This document shows positions 8,303 through 16,922 of a stretch of 64,000 bases of DNA, piece by piece. Made by a program: the position numbers and the translations under genes. The notes below the pieces were generated by a model. That model saw nothing but the letters and a program-made list of their open reading frames with translations, did not search any database and was not told the origin of the DNA. Source of the DNA: Streptomyces sp. ISL-12 (lineage in GTDB: Bacteria > Actinomycetota > Actinomycetes > Streptomycetales > Streptomycetaceae); assembly GCF_018614415.1 (NCBI RefSeq), contig NZ_JAGGOO010000046.1:1-64000 (forward strand), written 5' to 3'. The first letter of the stretch is position 1. Each line of letters begins with the position of its first letter.

Positions 8303-8698
8303 GCTGACGTCCCACCCGGGGCTTTGAAGCACGACCAGACGATCTTGCCGAACGGGGTGCGGTCCTCCACGCCCCAGCCGTCGGCTCGCGGTCACCAGGA
8401 GCAGCCCGCGGCCGGCGGTGTCCGTGTCGCCGGGATGACGGGGGTGGGGGTGCTGGCGGCGGCTGTCGTGTACTTCCAGGCGTACGACTTCGTCGTCGGC
8501 GTCGAGTCTGACGAGAAAGCCGCGGCCGGGATCAGTCCCGTGGAGCACGGCGTTGGTGGCGAGTTCGGAGACGCAGAGTCGGACGTCGTCGCCTCGGTCC
8601 AGCACACCCCAGATGGTCAGGGCCTCGGTGGTGAAGGCCCGCGCCTCGCTGACCGATTCGGGCCGTGACTCGAAGAACTTCTGGATCGTCTTGGTCAT
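8299..8698 (-). pseudogene. Histidine-kinase-like ATPase (anti-sigma type), frameshifted
   Basis: Starts at ATG 8698 (GAGG nearby) and encodes an HATPase_c domain of the RsbW-like class common in Streptomyces. The N box is VSELATNAVLHG, with VRLEVHD and GRGLLLV following. After LLLVTA the expected continuation, GWGVEDRTPFGKIVW, is in another frame, so one base has been gained near 8387-8395. The shifted frame ends at a TGA (8301-8299) that overlaps the next ATG, so that end is the native stop. Without repair the protein fuses in frame with the downstream gene, giving a 300-residue hybrid. Such ATPases usually act as sigma-factor kinases or in XRE-regulator pairs. Here the partner may be the divergent regulator. 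Confidence 0.65.
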
Positions 8699-8709
8699 CG
8701 CGATGGTCC

Positions 8710-9135
8710 TCACGACTCGGCGTCCACGACACGGGTGGTGCCGGAGCGTGTGCGGTGGACGGGGGCGCGTCGAGAGACGGTTGAGGGTTTGGGGCGCGGG
8801 CACCGGAGCAGCAGCAGCCGGGCACCGGCCGATTCGATCTGTCGCCCGCGTTCGGCCGCTATGGTCTTCGGGCCCAGGTGGGACATGGCGGGGGCGACGA
8901 CGCCGTAGACGTCCGGCAGCGCGAGCACGTCAAGGAGACCGGTGAATGCCGCCGAGGAGGACCCGGCAGCGACACGGTCGGTGAAGAGGCCGGACAGTTG
9001 CAGCTCGTGGCTGCGGCAGTACTCGGCCAGCGAGGCGACCAGTGCGTCCTGCCGTGCTCGGGGCACGCGTACCAGCCGCAGGAAACCGTAGACGACCGGG
9101 CCGCTGACCAGGCGATGTTCCGTGAGGGGTTGCAT
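8710..9135 (-). CDS. Small protein resembling a serine-recombinase N-terminus
   Basis: A 141-residue protein, first gene of the leftward operon. It contains VYGFLRLVRVPRARQDALVA and a pattern recalling resolvase N-terminal folds (a start on a GY/GF-x-R strand, then an SGLFTD segment). However, it ends after the fold and lacks a DNA-binding arm. Streptomyces genomes contain many such short recombinase-like proteins next to XRE-regulator/ATPase pairs, with no known activity. The ATG at 9135 was chosen because the longer frame upstream runs antisense through the divergent regulator. Eleven bases separate it from the ATPase start. Confidence 0.5.
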   Translation of the reverse strand: MQPLTEHRLVSGPVVYGFLRLVRVPRARQDALVASLAEYCRSHELQLSGLFTDRVAAGSSSAAFTGLLDVLALPDVYGVVAPAMSHLGPKTIAAERGRQIESAGARLLLLRCPRPKPSTVSRRAPVHRTRSGTTRVVDAES

Positions 9136-9219
9136 GCTCAGGACCGTCCAATGGCTCGACACGTGGTGACGCTTCGAGCATGTCGGCGGACCACCTCGTT
9201 GCAAATCACCGCCTGTTCT

Positions 9220-9241
9220 ACTTCCGTTCCACTTCCGTCCC
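9220..9241. promoter_or_regulatory. Tandem 11-bp repeat in the divergent promoter region
   Basis: Two adjacent 11-mers, ACTTCCGTTCC and ACTTCCGTCCC, lie between the divergent small-protein gene (start 9135) and the XRE regulator (start 9289). An 11-bp period places both on the same DNA face, as expected for a dimer or tandem-bound regulator. This is the only repeat in the 153-bp spacer and the best candidate operator for the adjacent XRE protein. Confidence 0.4.
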
Positions 9242-9288
9242 GCCGCGTCGTCGCGTCTGCTTCGATGACTGGTGGAAGGGAGTGACGC

Positions 9289-10389
9289 GTGGCGACCGTG
9301 CACCACTGGACCGGGCTTGAGGCCAAAGCATTGCGGCTCGCCCTGCGGCTGAGCGTGCGGGCCTACGCCGAGCGTCTGGGCCTGGCGGTCGCGACCGTGT
9401 CCAAGTGGGAGAGCAAGCTCGCCGCCACCGAGCCGAGACCCGATACCCAGGCCATCCTCGACACCGCCCTCGGACGAGCGGACGCCGCAGTTCACTTGCG
9501 CTTCGAGACCCTCCTGTCGGAAATGGCCGGCAGCGTCGCGACCATCGGCAGACGTGTCGCCTCGTCCGGCCCCAGAGCGTGGGAGTACGAGTCATGGGCC
9601 GATGACCTCGACCGGGTCGTGGTCTCCCTGTCCCGGCAGAACTTCGCCTTCGCCGACAGCCTTCTCACTCGGTGGCTGTGCCGATTCAAGGCCCATGAAC
9701 TGGACGAGAAGGGCCTGTACCTCTTTGCCCGCTCCACGGCCTTACTTGGTGACCTCAAACGCGACCAAGGCGTTGTCCTGGGCCCGCTCTCGGCCCAGCA
9801 TTCCTACGCCGGTGCCCGGACGGTCTTCACCCAGCTCGACGTCCCTCGACGCGTCGCCCAGCTCGATCTGTCGCTCGCAGTCGTCACCGAGATGTCCGGC
9901 AAGCTGGAAGTCGCCGCCCGCAACTACGAGAGCCTCGCCGTCGACGACCGGCTCTCTCGCCGCGACCGGGCTCGCGCAAGGCTGTGGGTGGGGACGGCGC
10001 TGAGCAAGGACGGCAAGCACGACTACGCGACCCGCGTCATGCAGGCAGCGACCCGCGAGTTCGAGGACCTCACCGATCCGGACGACTGGTCGGTGGCCCA
10101 CCAGAAGCTCGCTCTGGCCCGCCGCGGCGCCGGCGATCTCTCTCAAGCCCTGCACTTCATCGACATCGCCCGAAGCAGCGGAACGACCGACTCACCAATG
10201 CAACGCGTACGTCTGGACACCGCTCACGGCCACATCCTGCTCTCCGATACAGCGACCCAGGATGATGGAATCCTCGTCCTCGACCAGGCCGCCAAGGTGG
10301 CCGCGCAGTACGGACTCGTGCACCAACTGCGCAGCATCGAGGGCGTCAAGGCCATGAGCGAGGGGCTGACCGGCCCCCGGCAACGGTGA
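9289..10389 (+). CDS. XRE-family regulator with TPR-like C-terminus
   Basis: A 366-residue protein from GTG 9289. An HTH_3-type domain spans about residues 10-65, including SVRAYAERLGLAVATVSKWE, the Cro/C1 recognition helix region. The remainder is helical and TPR-like (residues ~110-350), the architecture of Streptomyces XRE regulators that sense peptides or pair with small ATPases. It is divergent from the operon leading to the rSAM gene and 13 bp upstream of the YdcF gene, so it may control both arms through the repeat at 9220-9241. It is intact, unlike several neighbours. Confidence 0.75.
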   Translation: MATVHHWTGLEAKALRLALRLSVRAYAERLGLAVATVSKWESKLAATEPRPDTQAILDTALGRADAAVHLRFETLLSEMAGSVATIGRRVASSGPRAWEYESWADDLDRVVVSLSRQNFAFADSLLTRWLCRFKAHELDEKGLYLFARSTALLGDLKRDQGVVLGPLSAQHSYAGARTVFTQLDVPRRVAQLDLSLAVVTEMSGKLEVAARNYESLAVDDRLSRRDRARARLWVGTALSKDGKHDYATRVMQAATREFEDLTDPDDWSVAHQKLALARRGAGDLSQALHFIDIARSSGTTDSPMQRVRLDTAHGHILLSDTATQDDGILVLDQAAKVAAQYGLVHQLRSIEGVKAMSEGLTGPRQR

Positions 10390-10402
10390 CCAGGGAGAAC
10401 GC

Positions 10403-11071
10403 GTGCGCAACGACCATCAGGGCATCACCGAGAACCAGTGGCACCAGGCCAAGCTGATCTGGGACTACCACCAGATGCAGCACGAGCTGCGCCCCGTCGA
10501 CGTGGGAATCGGACTGGGCAGCCACGACCTCGGCGTCGCAACCCGCTCCGCCGAGCTGTACCGCGCCGGGCTGTTCCAGACCCTGGTGTTCACCGGCGGC
10601 AACAGCCCCACCACCGCCAAGGTCTTCCCTCGCGGGGAGGCAGTCCACTTCCGTGAGCACGCCATCGACCTCGGTGTCCCCGCCGACGCCATTCTGCTGG
10701 AGCCCCACGCGGCAAACACCGGACAGAACATCACGCTCTCCCGTGAGGTCCTCGCCGCCTCCGGCATCCATCCGACGACGGTGCTGCTGGTCTCCAAGCC
10801 GTACATGGAACGGCGATCGTTCGCGACCGCCCGCAAGTTGTGGCCCGACATCGAGTTTCTCTGCGCGTCGGAGCCGCTGGAGTTCGACGACTATCTGAAG
10901 AGCATCGGGGACGAAAAGCTCGTTCTGGACATGCTCGCCGGCGACCTCCAGCGGGTCATCGAGTATCCGAAGCTCGGATTCGCCATCGAGCAGGAAGTCC
11001 CCGAGGACGTACATGCAGCGTACGAATCTCTCATTCGCTCCGGCTTCACCAGCCGCCTCATCTCCTCGTGA
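10403..11071 (+). CDS. YdcF/ElyC-family (DUF218) protein
   Basis: A 222-residue protein starting at GTG 10403 with GGGAG upstream. It shows the DUF218 pattern: GLGSHDLGVATRSAELYRAG, then LVFTGGNSP, an EPHAANTGQNI segment (the conserved E-x-x-S/A-x-x-T-x-x-N) and LLVSKPYMERRSFAT. It lacks the membrane segments of ElyC and so is the soluble YdcF type, whose biochemical role is not settled. It overlaps the start of the WbqC-like gene by 59 bp and forms a rightward operon with the XRE regulator. Confidence 0.75.
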   Translation: MRNDHQGITENQWHQAKLIWDYHQMQHELRPVDVGIGLGSHDLGVATRSAELYRAGLFQTLVFTGGNSPTTAKVFPRGEAVHFREHAIDLGVPADAILLEPHAANTGQNITLSREVLAASGIHPTTVLLVSKPYMERRSFATARKLWPDIEFLCASEPLEFDDYLKSIGDEKLVLDMLAGDLQRVIEYPKLGFAIEQEVPEDVHAAYESLIRSGFTSRLISS

Positions 11072-11835
11072 GCAGCCTGCTCCCGGCGGGCTGTGCGCGA
11101 TCCACCAGCCCAATCTGTTCCCGAGGCTGACGACGCTGGCCAAGCTGTTCGCGGCGGACTACTGGATCGTCCTGGACGATGTGCAGTTCACCCGCCGCGA
11201 CTACCAGCACCGAGCGCGCCTCGCCGCCATCGACGAACCAGACCGCCAGCAGTGGCTCTCCATCCCCACCCACCTCCCGAGCGGGCGATCCACCCTCATC
11301 CGAGACGCGCTGATTGACGACGTCGAACTCGCCTGCCGAAGAACCGCTGGAATACTGCGGCAGACTTTCGGAACCAGCCCACACTGGCCCTCCCTCGCCC
11401 AGGCCCTGAACCCGGTGTTGGATTCCTTCGCCACAGGGCGGACCGCGGCGATCGCGGAGACCTCCACCCGCGTGCTGCTCGACCTGCTCGGCTGGCGTGG
11501 CCGGATCCTCAGTAGCAGCCTCTGTCCGCCAGACCGGGCCGCTCCCTCCGACTCGCCGACCTGGCCGCCGCGACAGGTGCTCGTGCGTACCTGTGCGGGA
11601 CCGGCGGCATGAACTATCTCGACCCGTCCCGTTCGCTGCCAGGAACATCACTGTGGCTGCCTTCCGGCCCCCGACTGCCGGCATCTGGCCGACCGCACGC
11701 CGGCTCAGTGCCCTGTGGGCACTGGCGTCGCTCGGCCCAGACACTCTGGCTTCTCGTCTCCGTGCCGTTGCCGACGACCATGCCGCACTCGGGGCCGCCG
11801 TACCTGAACTGCGATCATCGGCAACGTCTGTCTGA
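11013..11835 (+). pseudogene. WbqC-like protein gene with two frameshifts
   Basis: The frame from ATG 11013 encodes the WbqC family hallmark AIHQPNLFPRLTTLAKL and DDVQFTRRDYQHR. Near 11515-11523 homology moves to a second frame (GRSLRLADLAAATGARAYLC, then GTGGMNYLDP). Near 11632 it moves to a third (FAARNITVAAFRPP, GIWPTARRLSALWALASLG), ending at 11835. Two single-base losses explain the pattern. An alternative native start is the GTG at 11068 overlapping the ydcF stop, which would need one more shift. WbqC-like proteins occur in sugar and peptide modification clusters with uncertain chemistry. This copy is unlikely to be functional. Confidence 0.75.
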
Positions 11836-11879
11836 AGTGCCAGCAGTCCGGAGCGACGAATGGCTGCCCCCTGCAATCG

Positions 11880-12269
11880 CTACCGCCGAGAGCGGCCCCC
11901 TCGCTCCGGAGCGGTAACTGGCTCCGGTGGACGCTGCTGGACCGAGGCTGCAGTGCTGGCCGCTGATATCGACCGCGTCGAGCGGATGCGTGCGGCTTCG
12001 GCTTGGCTGATACGTACGGGGTTGCGGCCGGTGTACTGGATGCGTGTGATCAAAACCCGCGCCGGGCGGCGGGCCGTGTCGAGTTCGCGTTGCTCGGCGG
12101 CCTCCTTGAGGAGCTGGTGCGGTTTGTGGCCACCGGCCTCCGCATCCGCGAGGACTGCGGCAAGAGCAGGCCAGTTCTCGTCGGCGAGGATGCGTTCGGC
12201 ATGGTCGGGGACGGCGGCGCGGACGTCGCGGGCCAGAGTGCGGCGGGCCCGTTCGCGCGGCAGACGGCA
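11880..12269 (-). pseudogene. C-terminal remnant of a mobilisation relaxase
   Basis: An open minus-strand stretch without a start codon, bounded by in-frame stops at 12272 and 11882. It contains HAERILADENWPALAAVLAD and AEQRELDTARPARVL, which I associate with the C-terminal region of relaxase/mobilisation proteins of actinomycete integrative elements. Only about 100 residues remain and the catalytic N-terminus is missing. It suggests element B once carried conjugation or mobilisation genes that were deleted, with a junction near 12265. Confidence 0.4.
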
Positions 12270-12527
12270 CTACGGAAGGCGCGCCGCGACGAAGACCACG
12301 CGCGCTACCACGCCGAGACCGCCCCGAACGCCGACCGTAAGGCCGAGGCCCTCCGCTCTCAGGCCCGTGCCGCCGAGGCGGCCGACGACGCCGCCAGCCA
12401 ACTGCGCAGAATCCGCGCGTTCATCCAGGAAGAGGGCGTCACGCCCCCGTCCCTATGGCCCGACGTGGCCACCGCGATCGACTTATCCGGGAGCGATCCC
12501 GAGACCACCGAGGAGAATGATCTTTGA
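12270..12527 (+). pseudogene. Small gene or 3' fragment coupled to the integrase
   Basis: About 85 codons ending in SDPETTEENDL, whose TGA overlaps the TTG start of the integrase (TTGA at 12524-12527). The visible product is charged and helical (ALRKARRDEDHARYHAE, then a C-terminal segment with PPSLWPDVATAI). No convincing start lies in this stretch. The open frame continues upstream into sequence antisense to the relaxase remnant, which argues that the 5' end was lost at the same junction. In related elements a small gene, often excisionase-like, precedes int, but no HTH is seen here. Confidence 0.4.
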
Positions 12528-14182
12528 AGGGCTCCACCTACCGCCGCTGCTCCTGTCGCGACCCGAAGACCGGCAAGGAACTCGGCACCTCCTGCCCCAA
12601 GCGCAACAGCAAGAACCACTGCACCTACTCCGTACGCCAGGAGCTCTCGCCCCGCGAGGACGGCAGCCGGCGCTCCTTCGCCCGTGGCGGGTACGGCAGT
12701 CTGAAGGCCGCCCAGGCCGACCTCGACCACGTGCGCGCCCTCCTCGGGCTGGCCGAATCGGACGACCCCGAGGGCACCGAACTCATCGCCGAGATGCTGG
12801 CCGAGGTCAGCCGCGAACGGTCGCCTCTGCCCGAGGTCGAGGAGACGAGGCGGCGTCTCAACTCAGGCCAGGACCTCATCGGCAGCCTGACCGTGGCCGA
12901 GTGGCTCGACCGGTGGCTGGCCGGCAAGCGCATACGCAAGTCCGGCCTCAACCGCTACGAGACCGACATCCGCGTGCACCTGAAGCCTCGCATCGGGAAC
13001 CGCCGCCTGGACCGGCTCCGCGTGAGCCACCTCAGCGAGATGTTCACCGACATCCGCGACGCGAACGCCCAGATCCTGGAGGACCACGCTCAACGGCGCG
13101 CCGCACTCGACGAGCTGGCGACCATGCCGTGGAAGGGCGGGGAGAATCGCGCCCGCCGGAAGACGATGAAGACCGCGATCGATGAGATGCCGCCCTTCCG
13201 CCGCGTCACCGGCCCCGCCACGCGCCAGCACGTCAAGGCCACCCTCCGCGCGGCCCTGAACGACGCGATCGGGCAGCAGACCATCACCTTCAACCCCGCC
13301 GCCCACGTCGAGATCGATCCCGTACGCAAGCCGAAGGCGCTCGTGTGGACGGACGAGCGGGTCGCCAAGTGGGAGCAGACGGGCGAGAAGCCGTCACCGG
13401 TGATGGTCTGGACGCCGCAGCAGACAGGAGCCTTCCTCGACCTCGTCGCCGAAGACCGGCTGTACGCGATGTGGCACCTGATCGCCTTCCGCGGCCTGCG
13501 CCGTGGCGAGGCGTGCGGGCAGCCGTGGTCGGAGACGAACCTCGACACGCACGCCCTGACCGTCTCCTCCCAACTCGTGCAGGGCGGCTGGGAGGTCTAG
13601 GCGTCCGACCCCAAGACGGACAGCGGGTATCGCGTGGTCGCCCTCGACGACGACACCGTCGACGTCCTGAAGCGGCACCGTGCGCGGCAGGACGCGGACC
13701 GCAAGGAGTGGGGCACCGCCTGGGTCGAGACGGGGCACGTCTTCACCCAGGAGGACGGCTCCTGGCTCCACCCGGGCAAGGTGACCGATCTCTTCGAGCG
13801 CCTCGTCACCGCATCCGGACTCCCGCCGATCCGCCTGCACGACCTCCGCCACAGCGCCGCCACCCTGATGCTCGCCGCCGACATCGACATCAAGATCGTG
13901 TCGGACACCCTCGGGCACAGCGACACCCGCATCACGCGGGACATCTACCAGAGCGTCCTGCCCCAGGTCGGCAGGAGCGCCGCCGAGGCGACGGCGAAGC
14001 TGGTCCCCCTTCAGCGCAAGGCCGAGGCCGAGCGGGCGGCGCGCAAGGCCGCGAAGAAGGAGAAGGCCAAGAAGGCTGCGGCCAAGAACGCCGGCAAGGC
14101 GAAGGGCGGCAAGCTGAAGACGAAGGCGAACGCCCCGGCCAAGGGCGCCAAGGAGGCCAAGCGCGGCAAGTCCCAGAAGTAG
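12524..14182 (+). pseudogene. int: Tyrosine integrase with an in-frame TAG
   Basis: Residues 1-60 form a Cys-rich AP2-like start (STYRRCSCRDPKTGKEL, SCPKRNSKNHCTY) typical of Streptomyces integrases. A core-binding domain follows (TVAEWLDRWLAGKRI), then the catalytic domain. Catalytic residues are visible: Arg in AFRGLRRGEACG, His-x-x-Arg in LHDLRHSAATL, His in DTLGHSDTRIT, and Tyr in RDIYQSVLP. An in-frame TAG at 13598-13600 follows QGGWEV and separates the first Arg from the rest, so only readthrough could give an active enzyme. The C-terminal tail is Lys/Ala-rich. It lies directly beside the att copy at 14299, as expected for the integrase of element B. Confidence 0.85.
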
Positions 14183-14260
14183 GTCCCCGAGCTGCTTCGC
14201 TCACGCAGGCAAAGTCACGCCAACCCGGCCGTGTGACCCGTCATGCCCCGAGCAACAGAA

Positions 14261-14293
14261 AACCCCAGGTCACGGGCTGTGTGACCTGGGGTT
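14261..14293 (-). terminator. Terminator hairpin beside the middle att copy
   Basis: A 13-bp perfect stem (14261-14273 with 14281-14293, loop of 7), just 3' of the tRNA fragment on the minus strand and similar in sequence to the hairpin after the intact tRNA. It also lies downstream of int in the opposite orientation and could stop both. Element B evidently brought its own tRNA 3' end plus terminator. Confidence 0.75.
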
Positions 14294-14298
14294 GAATG

Positions 14299-14341
14299 GA
14301 GCCGCCTTCGGGATTCGAACCCGAGACCTACGCATTACGAG
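14299..14341 (-). repeat. Middle attachment site: 43-bp tRNA-Thr 3' fragment
   Basis: The second perfect copy of the 43-bp tRNA-Thr 3' sequence. It separates element B (left, with int abutting) from element A (right, Wadjet). An intact tRNA is at the far right only. Since integration regenerates the intact gene at one side, element A most likely inserted after element B. Confidence 0.9.
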
Positions 14342-14460
14342 ACCGTGAGCGATCATGTCGCCGGATACCGCTTGATGCCGCCGAGTGATGTCGTGCCTGA
14401 TCAGAGTACTTACGGCAGGTTGCCCCCTGCTACCTCGTCCTACCCCGTCCAAAGGCGTCC

Positions 14461-14478
14461 GGCCACCGAGCGGCCACC
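14461..14478 (+). promoter_or_regulatory. Putative integrase arm sites (paired GGCCACC)
   Basis: GGCCACC occurs at 14461-14467 and again at 14472-14478, an 11-bp period, about 120 bp outside the middle att core. The same pair with the same spacing is found at 27931-27948 on the other end of element A. Arm-type binding sites for tyrosine integrases typically look like this. The rest of 14342-14872 shows no gene I can support, only a weak -10-like TATCAT at 14842. Confidence 0.4.
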
Positions 14479-14872
14479 GGATCGGGCACTCCCGAAGCAG
14501 CGGGTCTCGAATCGTTGAGTTGTCGGACCCGAACAAAGCCCCCACCCACTGAACATCCGGGCCACCGCCACTTGCCACTCCAGCCGTAGATCGTGATCTT
14601 CATGTCCGGGATCCGGCTTGCCGCCGGTAGCGACTGGTGCGTGATCACGCCTGGTGGCGGCCACCCCATGGCCCCCCGGAAGGTGCACGCCGCCCCTGGA
14701 AGTCCCCAACGCCACCTGTTGGGTCCGAACACTTACGGGCCCAGCTCACGCCCATCGTCACAGCGCCCGCTCGTGCGGACGGTTCCCCCAGTGGTGCGCG
14801 CACGCCACGGAAGTCCACCCGTGGGACGGCTCTGTTCGCCGTATCATGACGGCACACGGGAAGGAGCCCTCC

Positions 14873-15424
14873 ATGAGCGTGGACTCGATCATGCACACCG
14901 AGTTCCCCAAGGGGTACACGGTCCTGTTCGGGGCCGACGGAAAGGTGATCATGACCCCGCAGAGCGAAGAGCACTCCAGCACCATCAGGTCGATGCAGAT
15001 CGACTCTCTCGCTCTCGGCCGTCACGCGAAGGTCACCTCCGACGTCTACATCGACTTCCCCGCCGACGAGAACTCCGCCCCCGACCTGGCCATCCTGCGC
15101 GAGGACGCGCGCAAGGAGGGCAAGCGCTACAGCTTCGAGGACGTCCTGCTGATCTCCGAGGTCGTCTCGACCTCCTCCGCGCGCAAGGACTACGACGACT
15201 GCACCGCCAAGTACGGGCGCTACGGCATCCCGATCTACCTGATCGTGGACCCGTACGCCCAGGAAGTCGTCCTGCACACCCAGCCCACCGGGTCCGGCTA
15301 CATCGCGGCACACACCCACGCATACGGCACCGGCAAACTCCCCATCCCTCTGGCCGACGGCCGCACCTTCACCCTCGACCTCGACGAGCTCCCCCGACCC
15401 GAGCCGGAGACCGACGCCCACTGA
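14873..15424 (+). CDS. Uma2-family (DUF820) PD-(D/E)xK-like protein
   Basis: A 183-residue protein from ATG 14873 with GGAAGGAG upstream. It shows the Uma2 pattern: an N-terminal YTVLFGADGKVIMTP strand pair, SDVYIDFP, APDLAIL (the Asp of the nuclease core), LLISEVVS (E of E-x-V/ExS) and KYGRYGIPIYLIVDP. These proteins have a restriction-endonuclease-like fold, are greatly expanded in Streptomyces and cyanobacteria, and mostly have no known function. The EVVS and YLIVD residues are intact, so activity is possible. It converges on jetD. The 210 bp between them contain no gene. Confidence 0.8.
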   Translation: MSVDSIMHTEFPKGYTVLFGADGKVIMTPQSEEHSSTIRSMQIDSLALGRHAKVTSDVYIDFPADENSAPDLAILREDARKEGKRYSFEDVLLISEVVSTSSARKDYDDCTAKYGRYGIPIYLIVDPYAQEVVLHTQPTGSGYIAAHTHAYGTGKLPIPLADGRTFTLDLDELPRPEPETDAH

Positions 15425-15635
15425 GAAGAGGCGCCCCGAGGCACGAACGAGGACGTCCAGGAATCCTGGCTCGGGCCGCTTGCCGCTGCCGAAGCCCGGC
15501 AGCCGGTCGGCGATGACGCGATCATCGAAACCGCCGATGAAGAGTTCCATGTCCCGGTGACCGGAATGGGATCCCCCCAGGGACGGCAGAGGGAGTCGGC
15601 GTTCGGGATCGTTCTCCTCGGGCGCTGTCGCCGGG

Positions 15636-16922
15636 TCAGGCACGGGTGAGGTCGGACAGGAGGGCGGGCAGGAGGCGTTCCTCCATGACCGTGCTGCCCG
15701 ACGCCTCCATCGCGAGGGCCAGTTGGGGGTCCCAGGGACTGGCCGCGGGCGGTCCCGCGAGCGGTGTGGACTCACCCTCTCCGAGTGCCGCCGTGTAGTC
15801 GGCGGCCGTCATCCGCCAGAGGCGGGCGCCGTGGCGGGCCATGGCGTCCGCGGTGATGCGCAGGCCGGCCCAGTCGAAGTCGGCACGCCAGTGCAGCCGG
15901 GCTCCCGCGCGTACGGCGTCGCCGAGCAGTTTGTGGCAGGCGGCGGACGGGACGCCCTCGGTGCACACGAGGGCCGCGCCGGTGTCCTGGAGTTCGCCGG
16001 CGGCGGCGCGCAGTACGGCCGGGTTCTCGCAGACGAAGATGGCGCGGGCGGCGGGGACGACAGGGTCGGTGGCGAGTTGGTGGAGGGTGAGCCGGAAGGG
16101 GATGCCGAAGTCCGCGGCGTCGCGCAGCCAGTCGCAGACCACGGTGTCCCCCTCGGCACCGATGTTGAGGACCAGGACCTGGCTGGCGAGGTCGTCGGCG
16201 ATGGCGCCGACGCTCTCCCACATGGCGCGCCGCCCTGCCCGCTCGCGCGGGACGGCGCACCCGTCACCGGCGCGCTGGGCGAGGGCACGCAGGACGAGCT
16301 GTTCCAGCGGAGCGCCGGGCACGAGGGCCTTGGTGTCGCCGGTGGCCCACTCGGCGAGCACCGGAAGCGGCAGGACACCGGGGACCCGGTTCAGGGAGCC
16401 CGCGGAGCGGCCCCCGTCAACGGTCAGCCTTTCCAGGACGCGCACCGCCGCGTCGAGAAGCGGCGCGTCCCCCCGGCGTACGAGACGGGTGAGAGTGCCG
16501 TCGGCGGCGATCCGCTCCAGCCAGGCGGCGAACCACCCCTGCCCGGCGAGCCGGCTGGAGTGGGCTGACTTCAGGGCCTGGTCGCGGCTCGCTTCCTCGT
16601 CGGCCCGTTCGGCCGGCCGGTCACGCAGCGGACCGTGCAGCCGGCCGAGGGTCTGGAGGAGACCGGTGCCGTACCGGCCGCACAGATACCCGTCCAGGTC
16701 ACGCAGGGGTACGGCGAGGCGCTTGGCGGTCTCGGGCCGGTAGCGGCCGGTGATCCCGATCACGGTGCGGCGCTCGGCCTCGCTGGGCCCCGTGAGCCCG
16801 ATGTCGCCGTCGAGCGCGCCGCCGGTGCGCTCCAGCCGGCGGCGGGCGGCAGCCAGCAGCCGGATCCATCCCTCGCCCCGCAGCTCGTCGTACCCGTCGC
16901 TCGCGGGCCGCTCAGCCGGCAA
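15636..16922 (-). CDS. jetD: Wadjet protein JetD (type III), Toprim-like nuclease
   Basis: A 428-residue protein of the TIGR02679 type (DUF3323 + DUF2399). The C-terminal half carries a Toprim-like active site: VCENPAVL and VCTEGVPS (acidic residue strands), then WRADFDWAGLRI with the D-x-D-x-x-G signature. JetD is the topoisomerase VI-like nuclease subunit that cuts circular DNA after extrusion by JetABC. The start is TTG 16922, overlapping the jetC stop, so it is the last gene of a tightly coupled operon. Length is normal for the family. Confidence 0.85.
   Translation of the reverse strand: MPAERPASDGYDELRGEGWIRLLAAARRRLERTGGALDGDIGLTGPSEAERRTVIGITGRYRPETAKRLAVPLRDLDGYLCGRYGTGLLQTLGRLHGPLRDRPAERADEEASRDQALKSAHSSRLAGQGWFAAWLERIAADGTLTRLVRRGDAPLLDAAVRVLERLTVDGGRSAGSLNRVPGVLPLPVLAEWATGDTKALVPGAPLEQLVLRALAQRAGDGCAVPRERAGRRAMWESVGAIADDLASQVLVLNIGAEGDTVVCDWLRDAADFGIPFRLTLHQLATDPVVPAARAIFVCENPAVLRAAAGELQDTGAALVCTEGVPSAACHKLLGDAVRAGARLHWRADFDWAGLRITADAMARHGARLWRMTAADYTAALGEGESTPLAGPPAASPWDPQLALAMEASGSTVMEERLLPALLSDLTRA

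Noticed and set aside
11013..11071. Overlap of the ydcF and wbqC-like genes considered as programmed recoding
   Set aside because: The wbqC-like gene has two further clear frame losses, so simple decay explains the region better.
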